A stretch of 64,000 bases of DNA from Sphingobacteriales bacterium 16-39-50. GTDB lineage: Bacteria > Bacteroidota > Bacteroidia > Sphingobacteriales > Sphingobacteriaceae. This document shows positions 28,622-37,110 of this stretch, piece after piece. Both the position numbers and the translations under genes were made by a program. Location of the stretch: the NCBI GenBank assembly GCA_002257025.1, contig NCHA01000020.1, positions 1-64,000 on the forward strand, written 5' to 3'. How positions within the stretch are numbered: position 1 is the first letter of the stretch; the number at the start of each line of letters is the position of its first letter. The notes below the pieces were generated by a model. It had not been told where the DNA came from. It made no database searches and was given only the letters and a program-made list of their open reading frames with translations.

Positions 28622-29461
28622 CTATTTTGCTTTGTCGATTAATCGAAGCACAGCATGGATTGTAGCAAGATAAAAGTAGAATATCCAGCTATACCATATA
28701 GGTTTATCATATCCTGTCTTTTGGTTTTGATTGTGATGTCTTATTCCGAAGTTATTTGCAATATTAAATAAATCATTCTCGTCCTGGTTTACGATCTTAC
28801 CTTTTATTTGTGGTCGTAAAAACTCCAAGACATCTGCTAAGTCTCTTATAGCCTCACGCCTATTGGTGATGGTGGATCTATGACTACGGAATTTTATTAT
28901 TGCTGCTTCAACCTTGTCATTGATATTTGCAGGATCTTTAACTGGAAGGTCAGCTTCAAGCAAGGTTGCTAAACCCATATCTGCTAAAACCAAGATTTCT
29001 CCATGTTCAGAAATTTCATAACCACCTTGGTATTCACTAAGGATAGGATTGATCTCTTTTCTAAAATCTTTTTGTCCTTCTTGATCATCGAACTTAACAT
29101 AATGGACTCCACAGTTGTTCCAATTGTGATACTCACCTTCTGTGCCTTTAGAGCAATGGTCATGTAGAAACTCTAACACATCAAACAAATCATCCTCGGT
29201 ATAATCAGATAATTTCTTTCCTATTGGGAAAAGGTTTTCCTTGCGTAGGTTTATGTACAAGACTGACTCTATGTCTTCACCAAGCTCCCCAGGCAAGTAT
29301 CCATCTACACAATCAATTCCAAAGTACTTTTGAAAATAGCCATCCTGATCTAGTTTTCTATAGGCAATCAGAATCAGTTTCTTGAGAACTTCGAACGTTA
29401 ACATTTGTTCGTTTGGTATTTTCCCTGTTCTCAGAGAATAGTATTTCCTCTTAATCATCAA
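28622..29461 (-). CDS. Possible abortive-infection-type HEPN protein
   Basis: 279-residue cytosolic protein. The C-terminus has FNIANNFGIRHHNQNQKTGY followed by a hydrophobic helix (IWYSWIFYFYLATIHAVLRL). This RHHxxxQ arrangement before an aromatic helix recalls C-terminal domains of HEPN/abortive-infection-like proteins, which are often RNases. The N-terminal two thirds (WNNCGVHYVKFDDQEGQKDF) is familiar from uncharacterised Bacteroidota and proteobacterial proteins, but I cannot name the family. It is on the same strand as the MmeI-like enzyme and membrane protein, with gaps of about 100 bases. Confidence 0.55.
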   Translation of the reverse strand: MMIKRKYYSLRTGKIPNEQMLTFEVLKKLILIAYRKLDQDGYFQKYFGIDCVDGYLPGELGEDIESVLYINLRKENLFPIGKKLSDYTEDDLFDVLEFLHDHCSKGTEGEYHNWNNCGVHYVKFDDQEGQKDFRKEINPILSEYQGGYEISEHGEILVLADMGLATLLEADLPVKDPANINDKVEAAIIKFRSHRSTITNRREAIRDLADVLEFLRPQIKGKIVNQDENDLFNIANNFGIRHHNQNQKTGYDKPIWYSWIFYFYLATIHAVLRLIDKAK

Positions 29462-29560
29462 TAACTCGTTGTTAAACTGAAGTTCTAAATATAATTAATT
29501 AAACAACAGGGAATGGAATATGTCTTAATGGTAAATCTTAAGAGCGCTTTATATTTATAA

Positions 29561-30079
29561 TTATGGTAACTTCCAAATCAATGCTCTCCAGTTTATTACA
29601 TTTTGCATTACCTCCTTTAAATCCCAAGTGGGACTTAATAATTCAATTCCCTTAAAGATTGGAGATTCCTCAATTGGCATTGGCCCTTCTGAATATAATT
29701 CAAAATGTTTGAGGCAGTCAGATGTCCTTTTGGTGACTTTGCTATCCTCCATATGTTTGGCGTAATTTGCTAAGGTTACTATTAATTCAACAGTAGGTAT
29801 GGAGAATCCTTTGGGTGCTGAGCTGGTGTGGTAAAATCTCCATGTATCATCTGTATTATAGCGGTCCTTTATACTTCCATTAATGTAATGCTGTAGGGCT
29901 ATAAACCCTAAGCCATAGATTGGTTCTATTTCTTCTAAAAACCAATCGCCATCGTACCACCCACCAAGCTTTACTTGTTTCTCTAGCTCTGAAATCGAAT
30001 GATGAAGCCCTTCCATCACCACGAAAAGGCTCTTAACTCTATAGTCTACAATTCTCCAATGAGTTTTTAATTCGGTCAT
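29561..30079 (-). CDS. Hypothetical cytosolic protein (172 aa)
   Basis: 172 residues, mostly helical, no signal peptide. ELEKQVKLGGWYDGDWFLEE and TVELIVTLANYAKHMED are visible; the latter has the look of a HEPN-type helix but lacks a clear RxxxxH motif. It lies upstream of the possible HEPN gene (gap 99 bases), on the far side of which is the restriction enzyme. Promoter region and the structured RNA candidate follow on its 5' side. Family not recognised. Confidence 0.5.
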   Translation of the reverse strand: MTELKTHWRIVDYRVKSLFVVMEGLHHSISELEKQVKLGGWYDGDWFLEEIEPIYGLGFIALQHYINGSIKDRYNTDDTWRFYHTSSAPKGFSIPTVELIVTLANYAKHMEDSKVTKRTSDCLKHFELYSEGPMPIEESPIFKGIELLSPTWDLKEVMQNVINWRALIWKLP

Positions 30080-30179
30080 ATGTACTAGAAACTCTTTTGA
30101 TTTTAAAGTTATGAATTCTTGATCTGGTTAATCAATCATTTTTATAACAACTTCAAAAGGAACCTACTTAAAATGGCAA

Positions 30180-30735
30180 ACGCGACCAACCGCGACTGAG
30201 CAAACCATCTAAGGAGAAGAGCACGTAGTGCGGTCCTTAGTATGTTCACACAAGGAACTGGCGAAACTATTGATTTAAAAGGCAACTGAGGTGGATCTCA
30301 ATAGTTATGACAGTTGTGAAGTGGTTTGCGATTCGCAGGTCGCCATACTAGAGAAGCGAGAAGACATAACAGGATATGGTGAAACCATCATGGAATGGAT
30401 TTAGGAGCTTCTATGGAAACTGCTTCTTGCTCATAGCAATGCTTATGACAGACTGTGAAGCCTATGGCTTGCCCTGGTTGTTAAACCAAGGCAACAGTGA
30501 TGGAGCATAGCGAATGAATCGTAGCGAAGCACAATTCATGAGAGTGGTCTGGCGTAAAGCATTAGCGAGCATAATCCAGTTTCCATGCCGATCTTCCTGC
30601 CCTTAGGCTGTGTGTTGGGCTATTGCGGCACTGGCTTTAAAGAATCCACTGAAACAACGTAACCTTATAAACGAAAGACCAAAACTCAGCTTATCCCTCG
30701 TTAAGCAGCAAACAGAGGGTAAGGTAAGTTTGGGA
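30180..30735 (+). ncRNA. Long structured RNA candidate (element A copy)
   Basis: About 550 bases without a credible ORF and richer in G/C than the genes around it. Complementary segments nest cleanly: GCGACC 30182 with GGTCGC 30338; GCAAACCA 30200 with TGGTTTGC 30322; CTAAGGA 30209 with TCCTTAG 30234 (inner GCAC/GTGC); AACTATTGA 30265 with TCAATAGTT 30298; ATGGAAACTG 30413 with CAGTTTCCAT 30577; TTGCC/GGCAA at 30469; ATGAAT/ATTCAT at 30514. Several segments recur in order in element B (50600-51095, minus strand), including 27 of 31 bases at 30677-30707. GNRA-like loops favour the plus strand. Not matched by me to RNase P, tmRNA, 6S, a group II intron or a riboswitch. Confidence 0.65.
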
Positions 30736-30773
30736 TGCTTGAATAAACTGCAGACACAGAACGTTCTTTGCCA

Positions 30774-30801
30774 CTACTGGTTTACTTTTTTTAACCGGTA
30801 G
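30774..30801. terminator. Possible hairpin terminator
   Basis: CTACTGGTT pairs with AACCGGTAG (one mismatch) around a T-rich loop. It overlaps the 3' end of the minus-strand gene and follows the plus-strand RNA candidate, so it could serve either. There is no outer T run, so efficiency is doubtful. Confidence 0.35.
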
Positions 30802-31220
30802 TCCTGATGGCTCATATGTCCCTCTTCCTCGACAAAAACGGCCTGAAAAACTGTTAAGCGCATTTCAGGGTCATAGTGCATTCGGAAAGTGTTTTCAGTT
30901 CCAGAAATGTACATTTCCCATTCATCAACCGTAACCTTGTGCATATTATCAAAAAGGAGCTTGGCTAGTTCTAATTCTGTCTCAGACGCTTTTAAAAGAT
31001 CATTCCATTTGCGAAACCCTGCAAGAAGAGCTATATAATGCTGAGCTGTCATATGGGTAAAATTCTCTTCATCTATGTCATAATCAATGATCAAGCCCCA
31101 GATATCGAAATAGCGCGGGTTGTAGATAAAAGATGAGGGATCTTCCGGATCAGGAGTCCGAGTTTTGTAATCTTTGAAAAGATTCTTGGATTGGAGTTTA
31201 AAGAAATCAATAATGTTCAT
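30774..31220 (-). CDS. Hypothetical protein (148 aa)
   Basis: 148 residues if started at the ATG at 31220 (MNIIDFFKLQSKNLFKDYKT); an upstream ATG at 31247 would add nine residues. Contains TPDPEDPSSFIYNPRYFDIW and LLAGFRKWNDLLKASETELE, which look like a conserved helical protein frequent on Bacteroidota islands, but I cannot assign a function. The stop codon lies inside a hairpin (30774-30801) that may end transcription. It reads towards the structured RNA candidate. Confidence 0.55.
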   Translation of the reverse strand: MNIIDFFKLQSKNLFKDYKTRTPDPEDPSSFIYNPRYFDIWGLIIDYDIDEENFTHMTAQHYIALLAGFRKWNDLLKASETELELAKLLFDNMHKVTVDEWEMYISGTENTFRMHYDPEMRLTVFQAVFVEEEGHMSHQDYRLKKVNQ

Positions 31221-31247
31221 AATACATTCCTTTTGTGCCAAAGCCAT

Positions 31248-31745
31248 TATCTAGGATATAAGCGTTCGTAAACTTGGTTAGATAATAACCTTAGCAGGTT
31301 TGCATTATTTAACTACTGGCTGATGAAATCTTTGCACGAACGAGCAGGCTTGCCAAATAGCCTATGCAAGTATAACAAAAATTTGAAGAATGTGTATCTC
31401 CATACTTCTCGTAACTTTCAACTATCTTGGGGTGACTATAAGACCAGTAGGGAACAACTACCTTGTTAACTTTTGAATAGGAAGATTAAGGCATAGCTTA
31501 GATCACCTAGGAGCAAAAGGAGAGTAAGGAATGGTATGGGATAATTTAAACCTTTAAAAACCATAATTCGAACACTTGCGGTTGTAGCTTCTCAGTCAAT
31601 CTTTTTTATACTTCTTCAAATCGAGTAAAACATGTAGGTTGAAAGTCTCCGCTAGAGTTACGTGCTTGTAGTGCCCTTTCTAATTTGATACCATTTTAAG
31701 TCAGAACGATTTAAATTTAATAATTCTCTCACACTTCCAAGATCT
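31248..31745. other. Gene-free stretch
   Basis: About 500 bases of A/T-rich DNA in which I find no credible ORF, hairpin terminator or repeat family member. It may be decayed coding sequence, since a broken reading frame follows directly at 31746-31965. Confidence 0.4.
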
Positions 31746-31965
31746 GGCGCAGCAAAATAAGCCTGCTACAATGATTTACCTTCATCGAGCCCATTCTTAG
31801 CCTCAACAAATAGACCTTTGTCAGAGAGATTTTGACCCATGAAGTCCGACTCAAATCGTTCAGGTGCATTTACTTCTTTCTTCGTTGTAACAAAAGATAA
31901 TGCTGGTGAAATAAAAGAACGGGTAGAAAAGTAGTTAAAGCAATTATAATGAAATCACTATATCG
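31746..31965 (-). pseudogene. Decayed reading frame
   Basis: On the minus strand an open stretch of about 55 codons reads ERFESDFMGQNLSDKGLFVE and LDEGKSL, then a TAG stop, then continues in frame as QAYFAAPDLGSVRELL and DLKWYQIRK before the final stop. There is no start codon at a sensible place. It looks like the remnant of a larger protein. I cannot name the parent family. Confidence 0.3.
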
Positions 31966-31977
31966 CGATGATTACTA

Positions 31978-32820
31978 TTAATAATTTGAAAAAATACGTT
32001 CTGTAAGCTCTGTCCTTTTTTTGTTACTTAAATTTTGATCTGTTACTGAATAAGTAACTCTATTGATCCAATTATTGTTCTTATTATTTTTATTTTCAAA
32101 TACAAAGTGTTTGTAACCACCATTATTTCTATACACGACTTGTCCGTTGCTATTATAAACAATTATTTTAAGCTCGATCACATTTTCAAGCAGGTATTTG
32201 CTGGTTGAAACAGTTTTAATATTGAGTAGCGGAGATGACTTTTCCTCGCTGATATTGTTTTTTATGTCATAAGTATAAGTACATGAATAAGGAATACGAT
32301 CAACATATTTTTTTATAATTCTTCCCATTGCATCATATTGGAAAGTCGTTTTATATATCTCGTCACCATAAGAATTATAGCTATTTTTTATTATTACCTT
32401 TCCAGAGTTATCACTTTTGTATTTAGCAATCGGGTAGTTCTTTATTGAGTCAAATTCTTCAAAAAGAAGATTGTTCTTATCATATTTATACTGAATGCTA
32501 ATAGCTAAGTTCCTAGTGTGTATGGCCTTGTCATTTTCATCAAATTTGACGCCCATATCATAGTCTCTAAAATTAATTATTTGACCATAATTGTTATATT
32601 CATAAACAACGGAGTCTTTTAATTCGCTTTTGCTAAATTCTCCAAATTTCTCCTCGTAACCATACATCTTCCAAATAATCTTAAAGGCGCTTTCATTACT
32701 TGGAAGTTGCTCCTTCTCGGTTATTATTTTTAAATTATTCTTCTTGATTTTGCTTATTTGCTGCGCATTTGTGCTGTTATAAACACAAAAGACGAAAAAT
32801 ACGAGGATTAATTTTTTCAT
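31978..32820 (-). CDS. Secreted YD-repeat-like protein
   Basis: 280-residue exported protein with a signal peptide (MKKLILVFFVFCVYNSTNAQ, cleavage after Ala). The mature part has degenerate YD/RHS-like repeats of the form YxYDxxG: YEYNNYGQI, IQYKYDKNNL, FQYDAMGRIIKKY, YTYDIKNN. Such short YD proteins are common in Bacteroidota and lack the RHS core and toxin tip, so a toxin role is not supported. Located beyond the overlapping three-gene unit and on the same strand. Function unknown. Confidence 0.7.
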   Translation of the reverse strand: MKKLILVFFVFCVYNSTNAQQISKIKKNNLKIITEKEQLPSNESAFKIIWKMYGYEEKFGEFSKSELKDSVVYEYNNYGQIINFRDYDMGVKFDENDKAIHTRNLAISIQYKYDKNNLLFEEFDSIKNYPIAKYKSDNSGKVIIKNSYNSYGDEIYKTTFQYDAMGRIIKKYVDRIPYSCTYTYDIKNNISEEKSSPLLNIKTVSTSKYLLENVIELKIIVYNSNGQVVYRNNGGYKHFVFENKNNKNNNWINRVTYSVTDQNLSNKKRTELTERIFSNY

Positions 32821-32855
32821 TTCATTTAATCAATTCTTTATTGTAGCGAAGTTCA

Positions 32856-33500
32856 CTATTTAGTAATTCTTGGACCTATAAATTCTGATATACCTTGCTG
32901 AAACAAAGCCTGACCGCCATATGATGGATGCCTGATATATTGAGTTTTAAAGCTATGTTTTAGCTTGGTTATCCCACTTTCAGCTTTTTTACCAATTGCA
33001 CCAATCTTCTTTATATCAAAAAGCTTTAACAATTCATTGAGGATTTCTTTTCCTCTATTGATTTCCGTGCCTGATGGAGAGCGATTTGTATTCTCTTTAA
33101 ATGATTGAAATGGATGAAAGGGATAAATATTCCACATTAAAGGAATTTCCTTATATTTCCTTAGTTCATTCCAAACAATCGCAGCTGAAACTTCCGTCTG
33201 CAATTTGTTGCTCGGATTGATGTGTACATAACTCTTATCTTCTCCCAGAATGCCGAAGCAATTTTCCTCAATTAGTATTTTTTCACTCGTAAATGGGATT
33301 CCTGTTAATTTACAACCTCTATGTCCTGGTGCTTCACCTACAAGCAAAACAGAGGTCGGTAAGTTTTGCATAAAAGTCAAGTAAATATATAAATTTTGCC
33401 TTCTTACTATACTTTCGAAAGAATTTCCTTCATAGAGGTTTTCGGCATTTTCACTTGTTTCAATTCGACTCAAATATTCGACAAACTCTTTTATATTCAT
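32856..33500 (-). CDS. Uracil-DNA glycosylase superfamily protein
   Basis: 214 residues with UDG-like motifs: LLVGEAPGHRGCKLTGIPFT (water-activating and uracil-binding loop, about 53-72), NIYPFHPFQ (about 120) and a C-terminal RHPSYGG (DNA-insertion loop, about 193). The closest relatives are family 4/5-like enzymes, but the Fe-S cysteines are not evident. It would act on uracil or related lesions in DNA. Its ATG overlaps the stop of the 60-residue gene by four bases, which in turn overlaps the PGN_0703-type nuclease gene. This is one of the tightest operons in the window and suggests a joint function in DNA modification or defence. Confidence 0.8.
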   Translation of the reverse strand: MNIKEFVEYLSRIETSENAENLYEGNSFESIVRRQNLYIYLTFMQNLPTSVLLVGEAPGHRGCKLTGIPFTSEKILIEENCFGILGEDKSYVHINPSNKLQTEVSAAIVWNELRKYKEIPLMWNIYPFHPFQSFKENTNRSPSGTEINRGKEILNELLKLFDIKKIGAIGKKAESGITKLKHSFKTQYIRHPSYGGQALFQQGISEFIGPRITK

Positions 33501-33679
33501 AATTTGGCGTTATTTTTACGTTGTCCATAGTCTATAATTTCTCTAATTGATATTGCGGGGAAGCTTACAAATTGATTGACTTTTGGACTGAAAGACCAAA
33601 CCATCACATACTCCCTGTAAGCCACTAAAGAGAGGATGGGAATGGATTGGGATGAATAATTCTTATTCGTTGACAACAA
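33497..33679 (-). CDS. Small protein of the nuclease-UDG unit (60 aa)
   Basis: 60 residues (VMVWSFSPKVNQFVSFPAIS is the most distinctive part), basic C-terminus. It starts inside the 3' end of the nuclease gene (17-base overlap) and its stop overlaps the glycosylase ATG (4 bases). This double overlap argues that it is translated. No domain recognised. It could be an adaptor or inhibitor of one of the two enzymes; that is inference from position only. Confidence 0.5.
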   Translation of the reverse strand: MLSTNKNYSSQSIPILSLVAYREYVMVWSFSPKVNQFVSFPAISIREIIDYGQRKNNAKL

Positions 33680-34577
33680 TATATCTATCGTTTAAATATT
33701 TAATCCAATTTTTATATTCATTGCTAGGACAATGTTTCAAACAAGCCCCAAAAAAGGCTTCATAAGTGATAGGTATAAACTTATTGTTATTATCAATAAG
33801 CATATCCATATATTCTTTACTGTGATGTTTGAAATGAGTATTTCCTTCCGGGAAAAGAGTAATAGAAGTAAAATGTTTAAATTTTTCTGAATCAACATGG
33901 AGCATATATTCACCCAGTAAATGATTTCTCCAAATTTGCCTAAACTCATCTGTAATTAACTTCTGGTGAGATCCTGCTTTGTACAAATTACATTTATCGC
34001 TAATTGTGAAGTACTTGGATTTGCCATCATGTAATCCGTCTGCTTCTGTGGACTTGGGATTTAGTTTATATCCTTGTTCTGTGTATTTGACCTCAATTCC
34101 AATTATACCTGTAAAACCATCCAAGTGAGTATACTCAATATATGTATCGAATGAAGTTTTGTCATCTAGATATTTCTTATTTTCAGATGGTGCATACTCA
34201 ATTTCTATTCTATCTATTGATTTGATCTTATGATTTAGAAACTCATTTAATACCTTGGCCAAGTATTCTTTAGTGCTAGAGTCTGTGTTAAATGGGATAA
34301 ATATGTTGAATGGGATATGCTCACTTCTAAGCATATTAGCATATAATCCTTTGCTATATTTCTTGTATCTCCTTTTAACTGCATCAATTATTCCAAATCC
34401 GCCATAAAAGTTTAATCCTTTTTGAGCATCTTCTGTCTTTAGATAATTTCCATATTCATCGTAATCCAAACCGAGTTGCAATGCACGAAACTTTGATTGA
34501 TGTAATCTTGCTCTTGCCAGAAACCCTGAACGGTCTATCCGACTGTCATTTTTATACTGATTCCCAATTTCTCTCAT
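33663..34577 (-). CDS. PGN_0703-type putative restriction endonuclease
   Basis: 304 residues of the PGN_0703 type: an N-terminal helical region (RSGFLARARLHQSKFRALQL) and a PD-(D/E)xK nuclease core with Asp in SFDTYIEY and the Glu-x-Lys in IGIEVKYTEQGYK (about 165-180). The family is annotated as a putative restriction endonuclease because of this core; no cognate methylase is next to it here. It is first in a three-gene overlapping unit with a 60-residue protein and a UDG-like protein. Self-protection would have to come from a chromosomal function or from target selectivity, for example modified DNA. Confidence 0.75.
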   Translation of the reverse strand: MREIGNQYKNDSRIDRSGFLARARLHQSKFRALQLGLDYDEYGNYLKTEDAQKGLNFYGGFGIIDAVKRRYKKYSKGLYANMLRSEHIPFNIFIPFNTDSSTKEYLAKVLNEFLNHKIKSIDRIEIEYAPSENKKYLDDKTSFDTYIEYTHLDGFTGIIGIEVKYTEQGYKLNPKSTEADGLHDGKSKYFTISDKCNLYKAGSHQKLITDEFRQIWRNHLLGEYMLHVDSEKFKHFTSITLFPEGNTHFKHHSKEYMDMLIDNNNKFIPITYEAFFGACLKHCPSNEYKNWIKYLNDRYIVVNE

Positions 34578-34750
34578 AATTGCTAATTAATAGACATGAA
34601 ATGAATTAATATTCAATATAATTATTTCAAACTTGTTTTAATAATTCAATGCAATAGAATATACAGATATTCTTTTCCTTGGATTTACTACATTAAAAAA
34701 GGGCAGTTTTAGCTGCCCAATTATCTAGATAAATTAATAGGTTGTAGATG

Positions 34751-35149
34751 TTACAGTGTCTCGTAAATTAAGAATGTCCCAGAATCTAACCAGTGAAAGG
34801 CAATTTTTGAATATGTACCATAATCAACCATAATAACTCTACAAGGATCTTTACCCTGTAGATCGACAGCATTCCAAATGAGTTGAGTTGCCCCATCTTC
34901 GTCAATAAAGGTAGATTTTCTGACAAACTTAAGTGAGAAATCTCGGTCGCCTCTGATCGTAATTGCATTATTGTATATGGTAATTACAGTTTGAGTCGAA
35001 ACACGCTGAAATGGTGCTTTGGTTGATGTCTTTGTTAATTCATTCCATTTACGCAAGGAAACTTTTGTTGCATGATATTCAACTTGTGCCACTGCAGGAC
35101 AAACCATTAGGACGCATAATATTGATATAAGTATAAGTTTCTTTTTCAT
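34751..35149 (-). CDS. Secreted hypothetical protein (132 aa)
   Basis: 132 residues with a signal peptide (MKKKLILISILCVLMVCPAVAQ). The mature part looks like a small beta protein (TQTVITIYNNAITIRGDRDF, then LKFVRKSTFIDEDGATQLIW). It follows 11 bases after the stop of the gene at 35160, on the same strand, so the two are probably co-transcribed. Function unknown. Confidence 0.65.
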   Translation of the reverse strand: MKKKLILISILCVLMVCPAVAQVEYHATKVSLRKWNELTKTSTKAPFQRVSTQTVITIYNNAITIRGDRDFSLKFVRKSTFIDEDGATQLIWNAVDLQGKDPCRVIMVDYGTYSKIAFHWLDSGTFLIYETL

Positions 35150-35159
35150 TTTGATTCAA

Positions 35160-35600
35160 TTAGTTAGCAACGTAGCCTTTAAATTGAAGAACCTTTTCAT
35201 TGCCTAAATTAATCATACACAGAAAGGAAGATGGTTCACCGCTGTAAATTAAGCCGATCATAACATAAACATCCCCAGTTTCGGTATTGTATGAATTTTG
35301 GAAAGACCATTTGAATGATAGCTGTTCAGATGAGTCTCCCTTTTTTTGCTCCAGTTCTGAAATCTTACCAAAGCTTTTTGAACCTTTTGCAGGCATTATG
35401 TTTGCGAAATATAATCCTGGTTCGTTAAGGTTTTTATGAATCAATAAGTATGCATTGTTGGAAGTGTATTGTTTCGTTAAGTCTGTTCCATCATTAAATT
35501 TGGCTTCAGTGATAACTAGCTTTAGGAGTTGTTCACCCATTTGCTGTGCAGAAGTTGCAATAGCAGATAGTAATAAGGCTGTAAATAGAAAGTATTTCAT
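35160..35600 (-). CDS. Secreted hypothetical protein (146 aa)
   Basis: 146 residues with a signal peptide (MKYFLFTALLLSAIATSAQQ). The mature part is polar (ITEAKFNDGTDLTKQYTSNN, later GDVYVMIGLIYSGEPSSFL), of a type common among small Bacteroidota periplasmic proteins. It forms a two-gene unit with 34751-35149. The region upstream contains a long nested hairpin (35681-35796). Function unknown. Confidence 0.65.
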   Translation of the reverse strand: MKYFLFTALLLSAIATSAQQMGEQLLKLVITEAKFNDGTDLTKQYTSNNAYLLIHKNLNEPGLYFANIMPAKGSKSFGKISELEQKKGDSSEQLSFKWSFQNSYNTETGDVYVMIGLIYSGEPSSFLCMINLGNEKVLQFKGYVAN

Positions 35601-35680
35601 TTATTTATGATAAGTACCGATGAGTCCTATCTTCGGTGGGTTAAAACACAATAAGCGCAGGGACTGTACTTAATTTGTGC

Positions 35681-35796
35681 TTCAGAGGTTCGACAAAACC
35701 CGTATACCAACAAACAAGCCAGCACCCCTACGCTTATCGCGTTGGTGCGTGGACTCATTTGTTCTTGGTATTCTGTTAATTTTGTCGATTTCTGAA
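35681..35796. other. Long nested inverted repeat (structured RNA or DNA hairpin)
   Basis: TTCAGA (35681) and TTCGACAAAA (35689) pair with TTTTGTCGA (35780) and TCTGAA (35791). Inside, ATACCAA (35704) pairs with TTGGTAT (35765) and GCACC (35722) with GGTGC (35744). A further arm upstream, ATAAGCG at 35651, can pair with CGCTTAT at 35731. The ordered nesting over 116 bases argues for a selected hairpin: a leader or small RNA, or a transfer or replication origin. Confidence 0.5.
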
Positions 35797-35867
35797 ACAG
35801 AACAAACAAAGCTTACGCTTATATCATATATATATTCTTTCTTTTTATTACTTCTATAGGCTCTACG

Positions 35868-36416
35868 TTATGTTTCAGCCAATTTACGAAGATTGTCGGA
35901 ATTCTCAGTTAACAAATAGATATGCTCTTTGTCTTGAACTTGAAGTACCCTTCGATGTAACTCCTGGCAGTTTGGCTTCTGCGGTGTCCTGACAAAGCAG
36001 TTTGGTAAGTATGGCTCATTCCTGTTAATTGCATCCATGATCTCCTGCTCAAAAGGACAGTTGTGAAAATCATAGTTAATCCGGTAGAAGTAAGCGAAGC
36101 TGCACTCCAGTTCCCAATAGAAATTGTGAGTTATAAATGAGTGCAGGGTGAACGCATTTTCCCTATTATCCTCTTTGTAATCCTTCTCAAATACCGGATT
36201 TGTCAGAGCTTCAGAAAGCTGTGAATAAAGGGTTTTAGCGAGGGTAAGGATTCGATGGTAAATATCTTCAGTCCCGTAATTTAGGTCGCTTGTATAGCCT
36301 CTTTTGTACTTTAATTCAGCGAGTTTCCACCTTTTTGCCATCGAGTTACCTCCGACAATTCCTGCTCCAGTCACCTTTTTATAAGGCGACATTTTTTTAC
36401 GTTTTCTCTCTATCAT
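35868..36416 (-). CDS. Hypothetical cytosolic protein (182 aa)
   Basis: 182 residues, basic N-terminus (MIERKRKKMSPYKKVTGAG; the ATG at residue 9 is an alternative start), then a helical body (HRILTLAKTLYSQLSEAL, AFTLHSFITHNFYWELECSF) with several aromatics. No signal peptide or catalytic motif recognised. Followed by the two secreted proteins after the structured hairpin region. It may belong with the 36470 gene upstream (gap 53 bases). Confidence 0.55.
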   Translation of the reverse strand: MIERKRKKMSPYKKVTGAGIVGGNSMAKRWKLAELKYKRGYTSDLNYGTEDIYHRILTLAKTLYSQLSEALTNPVFEKDYKEDNRENAFTLHSFITHNFYWELECSFAYFYRINYDFHNCPFEQEIMDAINRNEPYLPNCFVRTPQKPNCQELHRRVLQVQDKEHIYLLTENSDNLRKLAET

Positions 36417-36469
36417 AATGTTGTTTTAAAAAAAAAGGGCTTGCCGTGAAGCAAACCCTTGATGAGTGG

Positions 36470-36955
36470 TTAATTTGTTTGTTGTGGCTCAACCTCAATA
36501 GATATGAAGTTATTTTCACCGTTTGCAAGTCTGTTGACGAAGTAATTTTCGACTTGAGCTGGGTTGTTGACCCTAACGCAATCTTCGATAGAGATTTTAC
36601 CTTTATCATGCATCGTGTGGCGAAAGAGTACTCTAAGTGCACGTGTATAGAGCCTTGCTCCAAACTTTGCGATTGCATCCTCCGAGAACGTAAAATAGAT
36701 CATAGAGTAATTTGCTCTGTTGCGAGTAAGTGTGATGTTGAAGAAGAACGTCATGAATTCCTTCAGTAGGTTTCCTTCCCTGCCACTTTGGGTGTGGTCT
36801 ACCACGATGACCGTGCGGTACTTTTGGTGCTCAAATGTAGTTAAGAGACTCCTCGAAGCCTGTGTAAGCAACGTAAAGGCCTTTTCAACCTCTTTATTCC
36901 TTAATTCTAAGTTGGCAGCTAGTTCTGTGTTGTCGTCATTTGTTTTAACAGTCAT
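36470..36955 (-). CDS. Hypothetical protein (161 aa)
   Basis: 161 residues from the ATG at 36955 (MTVKTNDDNTELAANLELRN); the longer frame to 37087 adds an unlikely Cys/Phe-rich N-terminus. The body has KYRTVIVVDHTQSGREGNLL, a Rossmann-like strand-loop that might bind a ligand, but no known signature. It is divergent from the winged-helix genes with about 680 bases between, which is probably a regulatory region. Family not recognised. Confidence 0.5.
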   Translation of the reverse strand: MTVKTNDDNTELAANLELRNKEVEKAFTLLTQASRSLLTTFEHQKYRTVIVVDHTQSGREGNLLKEFMTFFFNITLTRNRANYSMIYFTFSEDAIAKFGARLYTRALRVLFRHTMHDKGKISIEDCVRVNNPAQVENYFVNRLANGENNFISIEVEPQQTN

Positions 36956-37093
36956 GTCTAAAGTGTTTAAAAATGTGAATGGATAGCGATTGAAACAGGA
37001 TTTTAGCTTGTTCTTAGGAGTCAAACAACAATGCAGCCGTATAAAGAATGAGGTGAAACAGGTAGTCTCACATAAGAAATTGATCATTCTTTA

Positions 37094-37110
37094 ACGAGTT
37101 GGGCACTCGT
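37094..37110. promoter_or_regulatory. Perfect small inverted repeat in the divergent region
   Basis: ACGAGT-tgggc-ACTCGT, extended outward by TTA/TAA. It lies in the 36956-37636 region between divergent genes of element A. It could be an operator or part of an origin. Nothing else in that gap apart from the promoter at 37518 stands out. Confidence 0.35.

Noticed and set aside
30180..30735. Structured RNA as RNase P RNA, tmRNA or a group II intron
   Set aside because: Their signature motifs (RNase P P4 core, tmRNA tag frame, intron domain V and reverse transcriptase) were not found; identity with ROOL, GOLLD or HEARO could not be shown.
30610..30801. Short plus-strand ORF at the 3' end of the RNA candidate
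   Set aside because: Starts late, has no recognisable protein pattern and lies in the segment conserved as RNA in element B, where the frame is not kept.
31978..32820. YD-repeat protein as an RHS toxin
   Set aside because: Too short, with no RHS core and no C-terminal toxin domain or immunity gene.
36397..37087. Longer frames around the 36470 gene
   Set aside because: The N-terminal extension to 37087 is Cys/Phe-rich and unlike the rest; the overlapping 36397-36678 frame is a shadow.
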